This document shows positions 49,881 to 59,122 of a stretch of DNA of 64,000 nucleotides, one piece after another; positions within the stretch are counted from its first letter, which is position 1; every line of letters begins with the position of its first letter. The notes beneath the pieces are model-generated. The model had not been told where the DNA came from. It made no database searches and worked only from the letters and a program-made list of their open reading frames with translations. A program made the translations under genes and the position numbers. Source of the DNA: Streptomyces sp. PCS3-D2 (GTDB lineage: Bacteria; Actinomycetota; Actinomycetes; Streptomycetales; Streptomycetaceae); assembly GCF_000612545.2 (NCBI RefSeq), contig NZ_CP097800.1:1426001-1490000 (forward strand), given 5' to 3'.

Positions 49881-50992
49881 ACCAGATACCGCTCGTGGAC
49901 CTGAAGGCGGCGCACGCCGAGGTCGCCGAGGAGTTACAGGCCGGATTCGACCGTGTGCTGGCCGGCACGGCCTTCATCGGCGGCGCCGAGGTCCAGGCCT
50001 TCGAGCGCGAGTACGCCGCTTTCGCCGACGTCCGGCACTGCGTAGGAGTCGCCAACGGCACCGACGCCCTCGAACTGGCCTTGCGGGCGAGCGGGGTCGG
50101 CGTCGGCGACGAGGTGGTGCTGCCCGCCAACACCTTCATCGCCACCGCGGGCGCCGTCGCCCGGATCGGTGCCCGGCCGGTGCTGGTCGACTGCCTGCCC
50201 GACACCCTCCTGATGGATCCGCAGGCCGCACTGGACGCGGTCGGCAAGGCCACCCGCGCGGTGGTGCCCGTCCACCTCTACGGGCAATGCGCGGCCGCCG
50301 CGGAGCTGGCGGACCGGCTTCCGGACCACGTGAAGGTGGTCGAGGACGCGGCGCAGAGCCAGGGCGCCACCCGTGGCGGCCGCTCCCCCGGCAGCGGGAC
50401 GATCGCCGCCACCAGCTTCTATCCGGGCAAGAACCTGGGCGCCTACGGGGACGCCGGCGCGGTGGTGACCGACGACCAGGAGCGCGCCGACCTGGTACGC
50501 GCCCTCGCCAACCACGGCGGCGTGGCCAAGTACCGCCACGAGGTGCCGGGATTCAACAGCCGGCTCGACGGCCTACAGGCCGTGGTCCTGCGGGCGAAGC
50601 TGGCCCGCCTGGCGGAGGGGAACGCGGCCCGCCGGGCCGCCGCCGCCCGCTACGACGAGCTGCTCGGCGATCTGGCCGCCGCGGGCCGCGTGACCCTGCC
50701 GGTCACGGCGGAGGACAACGTCCACGTCTGGCACCTGTACGTCGTTCGGATCTCCGGAGCGGACCGCGACGCCGTCGTCGGCAAGCTGAACGCGGAGGGG
50801 ATCGGAGCGGGCGTGCACTACCCGGCCCCGGTCCACCTCACTCCGGCCTTCGGCCACCTCGGTCACGGTCGCGGGGACTTCCCGCACGCGGAGCAGGCAG
50901 CGGACGGCATGCTCTCCCTCCCCCTCTTCCCGCAGATCACCGCCGCCCAGCAGCAGCGGGTCGTGGAAGCGTTCTCCGACGCCCTGCGCTGA
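49877..50992 (+). CDS. DegT/DnrJ/EryC1 aminotransferase (C3-type likely), with a TTA codon
   Basis: This 371-aa PLP enzyme has IPLVDLKAAHAEV, GTAFIGGAEVQAFE, GVANGTDALELAL and TSFYPGKNLGAYGDAGA with the PLP lysine. The pattern is close to 3-keto-sugar aminotransferases such as WlbE, QdtB and FdtB, matching the product of the Gfo/Idh enzyme. Leu20 is TTA (49934-49936). It overlaps the acyltransferase gene by 4 bp. Two different aminotransferases suggest a diamino sugar or two sugars. Confidence 0.92.
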   Translation: MNQIPLVDLKAAHAEVAEELQAGFDRVLAGTAFIGGAEVQAFEREYAAFADVRHCVGVANGTDALELALRASGVGVGDEVVLPANTFIATAGAVARIGARPVLVDCLPDTLLMDPQAALDAVGKATRAVVPVHLYGQCAAAAELADRLPDHVKVVEDAAQSQGATRGGRSPGSGTIAATSFYPGKNLGAYGDAGAVVTDDQERADLVRALANHGGVAKYRHEVPGFNSRLDGLQAVVLRAKLARLAEGNAARRAAAARYDELLGDLAAAGRVTLPVTAEDNVHVWHLYVVRISGADRDAVVGKLNAEGIGAGVHYPAPVHLTPAFGHLGHGRGDFPHAEQAADGMLSLPLFPQITAAQQQRVVEAFSDALR

Positions 50993-51023
50993 TGCGCGTC
51001 GGCGTGACAACAATGAGGTCCAC

Positions 51024-54000
51024 ATGAACAGACGGACAAAGCTGCTCCGTTACGGTCTCTTCACCTCGGTGGCGGCCCTGATGGCCACGGTCCTACCCCC
51101 GGCCGCGGTGGCCGGGGCGGCCGATCCCTGCGGTCCCGCCACGAACGCGATCGTCTGCGAGAACTCCAAACCGGGCACCCCGAAGGAGGAGTGGTTCGCG
51201 CCGAGCGCGTACGGCGACATCAAGGGCTTCCCCACCCGGGAGAGCGTCCAGCCCGGCGACACCGTGCAATTCAAGGTCCAGTCCCCGACGCCGTACAAGG
51301 TGTCCATCTACCGCCTCGGCCACTACGGGGGCAACGGGGCCCGGCTGATGTCCACGGCCGCCCAGGCCGCCCAGACGTACCCGGCGAACTTCGCGCCGGG
51401 CGGGAACCCGGCCGCCTGCACCACCAAGGCATCCACCGGGCTGGTCGACTGCGGCAACTGGCCCACCACGGCGACGTGGAGCGTGCCGGCCGACGCCGTC
51501 TCCGGCCTCTACATCGCCAACTTCGACCAGGCGGACGGCAACGGCGTGATGCCGTACCCGTTCGTGGTCCGCAAGGACTCCAGCCACTCCGACATCGTCG
51601 TGCAGACCAGCGACCAGACCTGGCAGGCGTACAACAACTACGGCGGCCAGGACCTCTACGACGGCGGCGGTCCCGCGCCCGACGGGCGTGCCTACGAGGT
51701 CAGCTACAACCGGCCGATGGACATCGGCGGGGACAACGGGATCTACGGCTCCGAGTTCCAGATGATCGCCTGGCTGGAGCGCAACGGCTACGACGTGAGC
51801 TACATGTCCGGGATCGACACGTCGGTCCGCGGCGCGGCCCTGCTGGCGAACCACAAGGTGTTCATGTCCTCCGGCCACGACGAGTACTGGACCCAGGAGC
51901 AGTTCACCAACGTCCTGAACGCGCGCCGCGCCGGGCAGCACCAGACGTACTTCAGCGGCAACGAGATCTTCTGGAAGACCCGGCTCGCCCCGAGCATCGA
52001 CGGGACGAACACCGCCGACCGGACGCTGGTCTCGTACAAGGAGACCAAGCTGTCCTTCCCCCAGCCCAACGGCGTCCCCGACCCGAGCGGGATCTGGACG
52101 GGCACCTTCATGGACCCGGCCAGTGCCACCGGCGGGCGCCCCTTCCAGCCGCAGAACCAGCTGACCGGCTCGATGTTCAGCGTCAACGGCTACCGCAGCG
52201 ACGCGATCACCGTGCCCGGAACCTTCGCCAAGCAGCGGCTGTGGCGCAACACCTCCGTCGCGAACCTCACCCCCTCGCAGACCGCCGTGTTCCCGCAGGG
52301 GACGCTCGGTTACGAGTGGGACAGTGACGTGGAGAACGCCAGTCGGCCCGCCGGGCAGATCCAGATGTCGTCCACGACGGTCGACATCGAGGACGGCAAG
52401 CTCCTGAAGGACTACGGCAACACCTACGGCAACGGCACCGCGACCCACAGTCTGGTGGCCTTCCGCGACCAGACCTCGCACGCGCTGGTATTCGGCGCGG
52501 GCACCGTGCAGTGGTCCTGGGGCCTGACCGACACGCCCACCTCCAACCCCGACGACACCGTGGTCACCGCCGACAAGCGGATGCAGCAGGCCACCGTGAA
52601 CGTCTTCGCCGACATGGGTGTGCAGCCCAAGTCCCTGCAGAGCGACCTGATCGCCTCGACCGCGTCCACGGACACCGTGGGCCCCGGCATCACCGTGACC
52701 AGCCCGGCGGCGAACGCCACCGTCCCGGCCCTGCGGCCGGTGACCGTCACCGGTACGGCGACGGACACCGGCGGCGGCGTGGTGGCCCGGGTCGAGGTCT
52801 CCACCGACGGCGGAACCACCTGGAAGGCGACCACGGGCCTGGGAACCTGGAGCTACACGTGGACCCCGACCACCCCGGGCCCCGTGCAGATCCAGGTGCG
52901 TGCGGTCGACGACAGCGTCAACATCGGCGCGACCACCACGGTCCCGCTGACGGTCGGCCCCCAGCAGTGCCCGTGCACCGTGTGGCCCGCCGCGGCCGTG
53001 CCCGGCACCGTCAACGCCGGTGACGGCAGCGCCGTCGAGCTCGGCGTGAAGATCCGCTCCTCGGAGGCCGGTTCCATCACCGGCGTCCGGTTCTACAAGT
53101 CCCCGGCCAACACCGGGACGCACACCGGCAGCCTGTGGAGCAGCACCGGCCAGCGCCTTGCGACCGGCACCTTCACCAACGAGACCGCCTCCGGCTGGCA
53201 GCAGCTGAACTTCTCCAGCCCGGTGCCGATCAAGCCCAACACCACCTACATCGCCTCCTACTTCGCGCCGAACGGCGGCTACTCCTTCGACAACACCTTC
53301 GCCGACGGCGACGCGGGCCTGGCCCCGCTCACGGCGCTGCGGAGCGGGACCGACGGCGGCAACGGCGTCTACCGCTACAGCGGCACCGGTGGCTTCCCGA
53401 ACAAGGCCGCGTCCGGCAGCAACTACTGGGTGGACGCGGTCCTGGACACCTCGGCCGCCAGCACGACCCCGCCCACCGTCACCGGGACCTCGCCGCAGTC
53501 CGCCGCGACGGGCACCCAGATCACGGCGACGATGACGGCCACCTTCAGCACGGCCGTCGACGCGGATGAGCTCACCTTCACCGTGAAGGACTCGGGCGGC
53601 GCCACCGTCCCGGGCACCAAGGCCCTCGGAGCGTCGAACAGCGCGACCTTCACCCCGTCCACCGAGCTCGCGCTGAACACCACGTACACGGCGTCGGTCC
53701 AGGCGACCGACCTGTGGGGCAACGCCATGACCGCGCCCGTCACGTGGAACTTCACGACCAGCGCGAGCCCGCCGGCGGTGAACTGCCCGTGCACCCTGTG
53801 GAGCGGCAGCGCGACGCCGAGCACCGCCAACGTGGGCGACGACGCCAACTCGGTGGAGCTCGGAACCCGCTTCCAGTCGGCGGTGAACGGCTACATCACC
53901 GGTGTCACCTTCTACAAGGGCCCCGGTAACACCGGCACCCACACGGGCAGCCTGTGGTCCGCCTCCGGCACGCTGCTGGCCACCGGCACCTTCGGCAGCG

Positions 54001-54326
54001 AGACCCTGACCGGCTGGCAGGAGCTGCAGTTCGCAACACCCGTACCGATCACGGCGGGCACCACGTACGTGGCCTCCTACCACGCACCGAACGGCAACTA
54101 CTCCGTGGACGGCGGCTACTTCACCGCCGCCCACCGCTCCTACCCGCTGGTGGCCCCGGCGGACGCGCCCGGCAGCGGCAACGGGCTCTACAAGTACGGC
54201 TCCGCCACGGCGTTCCCGTCGAACACCTTCGGATCCGTGAACTACTGGGTGGGTCCCGTCTTCACCACGACCCTGTCGAACTCGGCCCAGTCCGCGGACG
54301 GTTCCACGGAGGTGTCCGGCCAGTGA
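51024..54326 (+). CDS. Large secreted protein: N,N-dimethylformamidase-like, Ig-like and two DUF4082 domains
   Basis: This 1100-aa exported protein has a Sec signal peptide (MNRRTKLLRYGLFTSVAALM, cleavage likely after AVAGA). Residues about 35-545 form a domain resembling the N,N-dimethylformamidase large subunit (SYNRPMDIGGDNGIYGSEF, SSGHDEYWT, YFSGNEIFWK). It is followed by a Bacterial-Ig-like domain (about 550-640), DUF4082 (648-810), another Ig-like/Big_5 segment (815-905) and a second DUF4082 (922-1084). Such proteins often sit in streptomycete glycan loci. A polymer-degrading or binding role is inferred. The ATG has GAGG upstream; the next gene overlaps its stop. Confidence 0.9.
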   Translation: MNRRTKLLRYGLFTSVAALMATVLPPAAVAGAADPCGPATNAIVCENSKPGTPKEEWFAPSAYGDIKGFPTRESVQPGDTVQFKVQSPTPYKVSIYRLGHYGGNGARLMSTAAQAAQTYPANFAPGGNPAACTTKASTGLVDCGNWPTTATWSVPADAVSGLYIANFDQADGNGVMPYPFVVRKDSSHSDIVVQTSDQTWQAYNNYGGQDLYDGGGPAPDGRAYEVSYNRPMDIGGDNGIYGSEFQMIAWLERNGYDVSYMSGIDTSVRGAALLANHKVFMSSGHDEYWTQEQFTNVLNARRAGQHQTYFSGNEIFWKTRLAPSIDGTNTADRTLVSYKETKLSFPQPNGVPDPSGIWTGTFMDPASATGGRPFQPQNQLTGSMFSVNGYRSDAITVPGTFAKQRLWRNTSVANLTPSQTAVFPQGTLGYEWDSDVENASRPAGQIQMSSTTVDIEDGKLLKDYGNTYGNGTATHSLVAFRDQTSHALVFGAGTVQWSWGLTDTPTSNPDDTVVTADKRMQQATVNVFADMGVQPKSLQSDLIASTASTDTVGPGITVTSPAANATVPALRPVTVTGTATDTGGGVVARVEVSTDGGTTWKATTGLGTWSYTWTPTTPGPVQIQVRAVDDSVNIGATTTVPLTVGPQQCPCTVWPAAAVPGTVNAGDGSAVELGVKIRSSEAGSITGVRFYKSPANTGTHTGSLWSSTGQRLATGTFTNETASGWQQLNFSSPVPIKPNTTYIASYFAPNGGYSFDNTFADGDAGLAPLTALRSGTDGGNGVYRYSGTGGFPNKAASGSNYWVDAVLDTSAASTTPPTVTGTSPQSAATGTQITATMTATFSTAVDADELTFTVKDSGGATVPGTKALGASNSATFTPSTELALNTTYTASVQATDLWGNAMTAPVTWNFTTSASPPAVNCPCTLWSGSATPSTANVGDDANSVELGTRFQSAVNGYITGVTFYKGPGNTGTHTGSLWSASGTLLATGTFGSETLTGWQELQFATPVPITAGTTYVASYHAPNGNYSVDGGYFTAAHRSYPLVAPADAPGSGNGLYKYGSATAFPSNTFGSVNYWVGPVFTTTLSNSAQSADGSTEVSGQ

Positions 54327-55372
54327 GCACGGTCAGCGTGGTGATCCCCTGCTACAAGTACGGCCACTTCCTGGCCGACTGCGTCAAGAGCGCCCTCGAC
54401 GAGCAAGAGGGCGTGGACGTCCGGGTACTGATCATCGACGACGCCTCACCCGACGACTCCGCGGACGTGGCACGCGCGCTGGCGGCGGCCGACCCCCGGA
54501 TCGAGGTCCGGGTCCACGAGCGCAACCAGGGGCACATCGCCACGTACAACGAAGGTCTGTTGGAGTGGGCCGACGGGGACTACGTCGCCCTGCTCTCGGC
54601 GGACGACCGGCTGGTCCCGGGCGCCCTGGTGCGCGCGGCGGCCCTGCTCGACGCGCACCCGGAAGCGGGATTCGCCTACGGCAGGCCGCTGCGCTTCCGG
54701 CACGGCGGTCCCCTGCCGGCGGCCCGTACCCGCTCCACGGGGTCGGTGGTCTATCCGGGCCGCTGGTGGCTGGACCGGCGGTTCCGGGAGGGCACCGGCT
54801 GCATCACCTCGCCCGAGGTGGTCGTCCGTACCAGCCTCCAGCGCAAGGTCGGCGGCTACGATCCGCAGCTGCCTCACGCCGGTGACATCGAGATGTGGAT
54901 GCGGCTCGCGGCCCACGCCGACGTGGGCTACGTCCGCGGCGCCGACCAGGCCTTCTACCGCGTCCACGGCGACAACATGTCCACGACGGACTTCGGCGGG
55001 CAGCTCGACGACCTCCGCCAGCGCCTCGTCGCCTTCGACTCGGTGCTGGCCAAGTGCGGGGATCTGCTTCCGGAGCCGGACCGGCTGGCACGTGCGGCGC
55101 GCACCCGGCTCGCCCGGTACGCGCTGCGGCGCGCCTACCGGGCGTACGACCGGGGGCGCACCTCGGTGGTTCCGGTCGAGGAGCTGGTGGGGTTCGCGGC
55201 CGAGTGCCTGCCCGACGGCTACACGGCGCTGGCCGAGTACCGGGCGCTGCAACGGCGCCGGCGGATCGGCCCGCGCGCGATGCCCTACCTTCAGCCGCTG
55301 GTGCTGTCGGCGGTCGCCGACCGGGGGCGCGAGTGGCTGTGGTGGCGTTCCTGGAAGCGCCGAGGGATCTGA
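54323..55372 (+). CDS. Family 2 glycosyltransferase
   Basis: This 349-aa GT-A enzyme has VSVVIPCYKYGHFLADCV, LIIDDASPDDS and the metal-binding LLSADDRLV, then HAGDIEMWMRLA with the probable catalytic acid. A basic/aromatic C-terminus may bind the membrane. The GTG start overlaps the secreted protein's stop (GTGA). Its last 82 bp overlap the antisense 3' end of the Wzz gene. Confidence 0.92.
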   Translation: MSTVSVVIPCYKYGHFLADCVKSALDEQEGVDVRVLIIDDASPDDSADVARALAAADPRIEVRVHERNQGHIATYNEGLLEWADGDYVALLSADDRLVPGALVRAAALLDAHPEAGFAYGRPLRFRHGGPLPAARTRSTGSVVYPGRWWLDRRFREGTGCITSPEVVVRTSLQRKVGGYDPQLPHAGDIEMWMRLAAHADVGYVRGADQAFYRVHGDNMSTTDFGGQLDDLRQRLVAFDSVLAKCGDLLPEPDRLARAARTRLARYALRRAYRAYDRGRTSVVPVEELVGFAAECLPDGYTALAEYRALQRRRRIGPRAMPYLQPLVLSAVADRGREWLWWRSWKRRGI

Positions 55373-56076
55373 TGGCCCGTCTCCACCGGTTCCACCGGCG
55401 GGACCTGCGGATCGGCGTCGGCGCTCTCGCGCCGGCGCCGGTTCCGGCGTGTCAGGAGCCGGTCGGTCCACAGGGTGGCGGCCGCACCGCAGACCGTCGC
55501 CAGCAGGGCCACTCCGGCCAGGGACCGTACCCGGTCACCGTTCCGTGCGGCCGCGTGCGGCGGCACCAGGAGGTCCACGCTCATCCGTGCGGCGTCCGGG
55601 ATGCCCTGCTGCGTCTGGAGCTCGGTCAGGTGCCGGGTGTAGATCTCGATGATCTTCCGTACGGACGCGTCGGCCACGTCCGGGTCGGAATGCTCCACCT
55701 GGATCTGGAGCGAGGGGATCAGATGGCGCGGGGTGACACTGGTGCCGCTGTTGCGCGGTGTCATCTGGTAGGCGCCGGCGACCCCCGCCGCCTTGAGCTC
55801 GGCCCCTCCCTCGGCCGATTCCAGCTGCTGGACGACGCCGTACGAGACGGCGGCGAGCGGTGGCTGGAGGTTCGCGAGCTGGTTCGGCTGTCTGCTGGTG
55901 ACCGGCGGTTTGAGCACCACGATCGCGGAGCTGAGGTGCACCGGTCCGGGCCGCAGCACCGCCACCCCTCCGGTGGCCGCCAGCAGCACCGCCACGACCA
56001 GGACGTACCAGCGCCGACGCAGCGCACGGACCAACTCACCAGGCGACACGGGGATCCTTTCCACCCTTTCCTTCAT
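55291..56076 (-). CDS. Wzz-like chain-length determinant
   Basis: This 261-aa protein has two membrane segments (WYVLVVAVLLAATGGVAVL and SLAGVALLATVCGAAATLW) flanking an extracytoplasmic domain (about residues 45-180), as in Wzz/polysaccharide co-polymerases that set polymer length. A cytoplasmic tail rich in Arg/His follows. It is the only minus-strand gene within the right half of the cluster: its 3' end overlaps the glycosyltransferase by 82 bp, and its start is 62 bp from the divergent Wzz-polymerase gene. No kinase domain. Confidence 0.85.
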   Translation of the reverse strand: MKERVERIPVSPGELVRALRRRWYVLVVAVLLAATGGVAVLRPGPVHLSSAIVVLKPPVTSRQPNQLANLQPPLAAVSYGVVQQLESAEGGAELKAAGVAGAYQMTPRNSGTSVTPRHLIPSLQIQVEHSDPDVADASVRKIIEIYTRHLTELQTQQGIPDAARMSVDLLVPPHAAARNGDRVRSLAGVALLATVCGAAATLWTDRLLTRRNRRRRESADADPQVPPVEPVETGHQIPRRFQERHHSHSRPRSATADSTSG

Positions 56077-56138
56077 GTCCGATCTTTGCAGGACCCGGGT
56101 AGGTACGCCATCAATTCCGTTACCCGGCAGGGGTGTTC

Positions 56139-58163
56139 GTGAGCATTCGGGAAATGGGCGCGGTGCTGCGCCGGCGCTGGTACGTGATCGTGCCGGCGAT
56201 GCTGCTCAGCCTGCTGGCGGCGCTGCACTTGTACCGGTCGGTGCCCGTGGCGTACCAGTCGCAGAGTTCGGTGGCGCTGCTGGACTCCTCTGCCGCCGCC
56301 AAGCTGCCGCCCGCCTTCGGCAACCCGATCTCCAACGCGGGCGGTGCCCTGGTGGTGACCGCGGACGTGCTGATCAGGGCGATGTCGGGAGCCGACGCCG
56401 CCCGTGAGCTGCACAGCCTGGGCGTGACCGATCCCTATACCGTCGGGTTCGCCGCGAACACCTCGGGTCCGCTGTTGACGATGACGGTCACGGGGACCGA
56501 CCGGGAGAAGGTGCTCAAGGAGACGAACATCCTGACCGGCTTCGCCGGGGAGCAGCTCAACGCACTCCAGGCCGCGGCCAAGGTACAGCCCGCGTACATG
56601 GTGCAGACGGCGCCGGTGGTGCTGCCGCAGACGCCGGTGCCCCAGCTCAAGAGCCGTTACCAGCAGGTGCTCGGGGTCCTCATCCTCGGCGTCAGCGTCG
56701 GGTTCACCCTCTCCTTCGTGGCGGACGCGCTGTCGGCGGCCCGGCGGCGCCGGCGCGAGAGCTCGGCCGAGGGCTCGGCGGGGCCGGGCCGGGCCGGCCG
56801 GCGTAGGTCCCGGGGCCGCCATGTGGACGCCACCGCCCTGCTCACCGGCTACCTGGCGCTGGCGTTCTTCATCCCGTCCAACCTGACGCTGCCGGGTCTG
56901 GGCGGGGTGGGGACCCCGGCCAATGTGTTCGCCCTGCTGGCCCTGTTCTGGTATCTGGCGACCTGGCTCGCGGGCCGGATCCGTCCCGCGCCCGGGACCC
57001 GACTGCCCCGGGTGGCGATGTGGCTGCTGGCCGTCTCGGTCCTGGCCTCCTACATCGCGAACGCGGGCCGCGGCAGCGTGCGCAAGGAGTTGCTCGGTGC
57101 GGACCGCGGCCTGATCGCGCTGCTGGTGTGGGTGTCGCTGGTGGTGCTGGTCACCGCCGGGATCCAGGACCGTGCCCGCCTGGACGTGCTGCTGCGCCGG
57201 GCCGTGGTGATGGGGACGATCGTGGCGGCCATCGGCTTCTACGACTTCTTCACCGCGACCAACATCGCCGACAGCATCAGCATCCCGGGGCTGTCGTCCA
57301 GCGTCCCCCAGATCACGACCCTGGACCGCGGGGCGTTCACCCGGCCCCGGTCCACCACGGCGCAGCCGCTGGAGTTCGGCGGGATGCTGGCGCTGCTGCT
57401 GCCCTTCGCCGTCCAGCAGGCCTTCGATCCGGTACGGCGCCATCTGAGGGCCTGGCGCCGCTGGGGTCCGGTGGCACTGATGGGCGGGGCGCTGCCGCTG
57501 ACGGTGTCGCGCACCTCGATCATCGGGGCGCTGATCGTGATCCTGGTGATGGTGCCGCGCTGGAAGCCGCAACGGCGGTGGACCGCGATCGGGGTGCTGG
57601 TGGGTGCGGTGGCCTGCTTCAAGGTGATCATCCCCGGGCTGATCGGCACCATCACGGGGCTGTTCGCGTCCTTCCTGTCGAACTCCGACAGCAGCACCCA
57701 GGCCCGTACGGTCAAGTACAGCGCGATCGTGCCCTACCTGGACGAGCGGCCGCTGTTCGGGCGCGGCATGGGCACCTTCATTCCCGAGCTCTACTTCTTC
57801 ACCGACAACCAGTACATGCTGACCCTCGCCGAGACGGGGTTCCTGGGGCTGATCGCGCTCCTGTTCCTCTTCCTCGCCGGTATCCACCAGGGCGGCGCGA
57901 TCCGCCGGCTGGCCGTCGGCGAGTCCGACCGGGAACTGGGGCAGGCGTTCTTCGCCTCCGCCCTGGTCGCCCTGGTCGTCAGCGCCACCTTCGACGCCCT
58001 CAGCTTCCCGATGTTCGCCGGGATGTTCTTCCTGACGATCGCCGCCGGAGGCAGTTACCTCGGCTTCATCCGGCGCGCGGCGCCGAAGCCCCGATTCGTG
58101 GAGTACCCATGTCTTCCCGCCGATCAACAGCTCCCCACTCCCCCGCCGGCACCGGCCCGGTAG
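56139..58163 (+). CDS. Wzz-like domain fused to an O-antigen ligase/polymerase (Wzy/WaaL)
   Basis: This 674-aa protein joins two functions. Residues about 1-210 form a Wzz-like region with two membrane segments (YVIVPAMLLSLLAALHLY; VLGVLILGVSVGFTLSFVA). Residues about 230-650 form a 10-12-helix O-antigen ligase/polymerase with FTRPRSTTAQPLEFGGMLAL, LTVSRTSIIGAL, GRGMGTFIPE and NQYMLTLAETGFLG. Fusing length control to the polymerase is unusual. Start GTG 56139 has AGGGG 5 bp upstream; GTG 56133 is an alternative. The next gene overlaps its end by 55 bp. Confidence 0.88.
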   Translation: MSIREMGAVLRRRWYVIVPAMLLSLLAALHLYRSVPVAYQSQSSVALLDSSAAAKLPPAFGNPISNAGGALVVTADVLIRAMSGADAARELHSLGVTDPYTVGFAANTSGPLLTMTVTGTDREKVLKETNILTGFAGEQLNALQAAAKVQPAYMVQTAPVVLPQTPVPQLKSRYQQVLGVLILGVSVGFTLSFVADALSAARRRRRESSAEGSAGPGRAGRRRSRGRHVDATALLTGYLALAFFIPSNLTLPGLGGVGTPANVFALLALFWYLATWLAGRIRPAPGTRLPRVAMWLLAVSVLASYIANAGRGSVRKELLGADRGLIALLVWVSLVVLVTAGIQDRARLDVLLRRAVVMGTIVAAIGFYDFFTATNIADSISIPGLSSSVPQITTLDRGAFTRPRSTTAQPLEFGGMLALLLPFAVQQAFDPVRRHLRAWRRWGPVALMGGALPLTVSRTSIIGALIVILVMVPRWKPQRRWTAIGVLVGAVACFKVIIPGLIGTITGLFASFLSNSDSSTQARTVKYSAIVPYLDERPLFGRGMGTFIPELYFFTDNQYMLTLAETGFLGLIALLFLFLAGIHQGGAIRRLAVGESDRELGQAFFASALVALVVSATFDALSFPMFAGMFFLTIAAGGSYLGFIRRAAPKPRFVEYPCLPADQQLPTPPPAPAR

Positions 58164-59074
58164 CGGTCCTCGTCGTCACCTGGAACAGCGCGGAGGTCCT
58201 GCCGGATTTCCTCGCCTCGCTGCCGGAGGGCATGGCCGGGCTCGACTGGCGTCTGGTCGTCGCTGACAACGACTCCGCCGACGACACGGTGGAGGTCGTC
58301 CGCTCCCTGGCCCCGGACGCGACGGTCGTCCAGACCGGCCGCAACGCCGGGTACGCAGCCGGGGTGAACGCCGCGCTGGCGGCGGCCGCCGCCTGGGAGG
58401 GCGGCTTCCGGGCCGCCCTGGTGTGCAATCCGGACATCCGGATGCGGCGGGGCTGCGCCGGGGTGCTCGTGGACGCGCTGGGCAGGGCGGAGCCCGGCGG
58501 CGGCCGGGTCGGGATCAGCGTCCCGCTGCTGTACGAGGAGGACGGCCGGACGCTGCTGCACTCGCTGCGCCGCGAGTCCAGCGTGACCCGGGCGCTGGGC
58601 GAGGCGGTGATCGGCAACCGCCGGGCGGGGCGCTTCCCGCACTGGAGCGAGCTGGTCACCGACCCGGCGGCGTACGAACGGGAGACGGTGGCGGACTGGG
58701 CGACGGGGGCGCTGATGGCACTGTCCGGGGAGTGCCTGGCCGCGTGCGGGCCGTGGGACGAGTCCTTCTTCCTGTACTCGGAGGAGACCGAATACTGCCT
58801 GCGGGCCAGGGACCTCGGCTTCGTGACCCGGCTGGAGCCCTCGGCCTCGGCCACCCACCTCGGCGGGGATTCCCAGGTGTCGCCCCGGCTGTGGACGCTG
58901 CTGACGGTCAACCGGGTCCGCCTCTACCGCCGGCGTCACGGCCTCGCGGCCACCGCCGCCTTCCGGGCGGCCGTGCTGCTGCGGGAGTCCTCCCGGGCGG
59001 CCCTGGGTCGCCCCGCGAGCCTGGCGGCGGCCCGGGCCCTGGCCGGTCGGTCGGCGCCGCACGGCGCCCCGTAG
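58109..59074 (+). CDS. Family 2 glycosyltransferase (rhamnosyltransferase-like)
   Basis: This 321-aa enzyme has VAVLVVTWNSAEVLPDFL, VVADNDSADDT, GRNAGYAAGVNAAL and LYSEETEYCLRARDLGF, the pattern of WbbL-type rhamnosyl- and galactofuranosyl-transferases. Start ATG 58109 lies within the upstream gene (55-bp overlap), so translation is probably coupled. It is the last gene of the glycan cluster. GC-rich hairpin sequences follow the stop. Confidence 0.92.
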   Translation: MSSRRSTAPHSPAGTGPVAVLVVTWNSAEVLPDFLASLPEGMAGLDWRLVVADNDSADDTVEVVRSLAPDATVVQTGRNAGYAAGVNAALAAAAAWEGGFRAALVCNPDIRMRRGCAGVLVDALGRAEPGGGRVGISVPLLYEEDGRTLLHSLRRESSVTRALGEAVIGNRRAGRFPHWSELVTDPAAYERETVADWATGALMALSGECLAACGPWDESFFLYSEETEYCLRARDLGFVTRLEPSASATHLGGDSQVSPRLWTLLTVNRVRLYRRRHGLAATAAFRAAVLLRESSRAALGRPASLAAARALAGRSAPHGAP

Positions 59075-59118
59075 GCCGCGGGAACCCCGCGGGAGGCGGG
59101 AGCCGGCCGGGCCGGCGC
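59075..59118 (+). terminator. Probable terminator of the glycan operon
   Basis: CCGCGG repeats separated by GAACC, followed by GCCGGCC and GGCCGGC close together, give overlapping GC hairpins just after the glycosyltransferase stop and before the sigJ promoter. Stem choice is ambiguous. Confidence 0.4.
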
Positions 59119-59122
59119 GTGT

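Noticed and set aside
51093-54134. Minus-strand open frame of 1013 codons
   Set aside because: Shadow of the secreted multidomain protein, which has a signal peptide and recognisable domains on the plus strand.
56073-58127. Minus-strand open frame of 684 codons
   Set aside because: Antisense to the Wzz-polymerase fusion. The composition is His/Gln/Arg-rich with no motif, typical of an antisense frame of a membrane protein.
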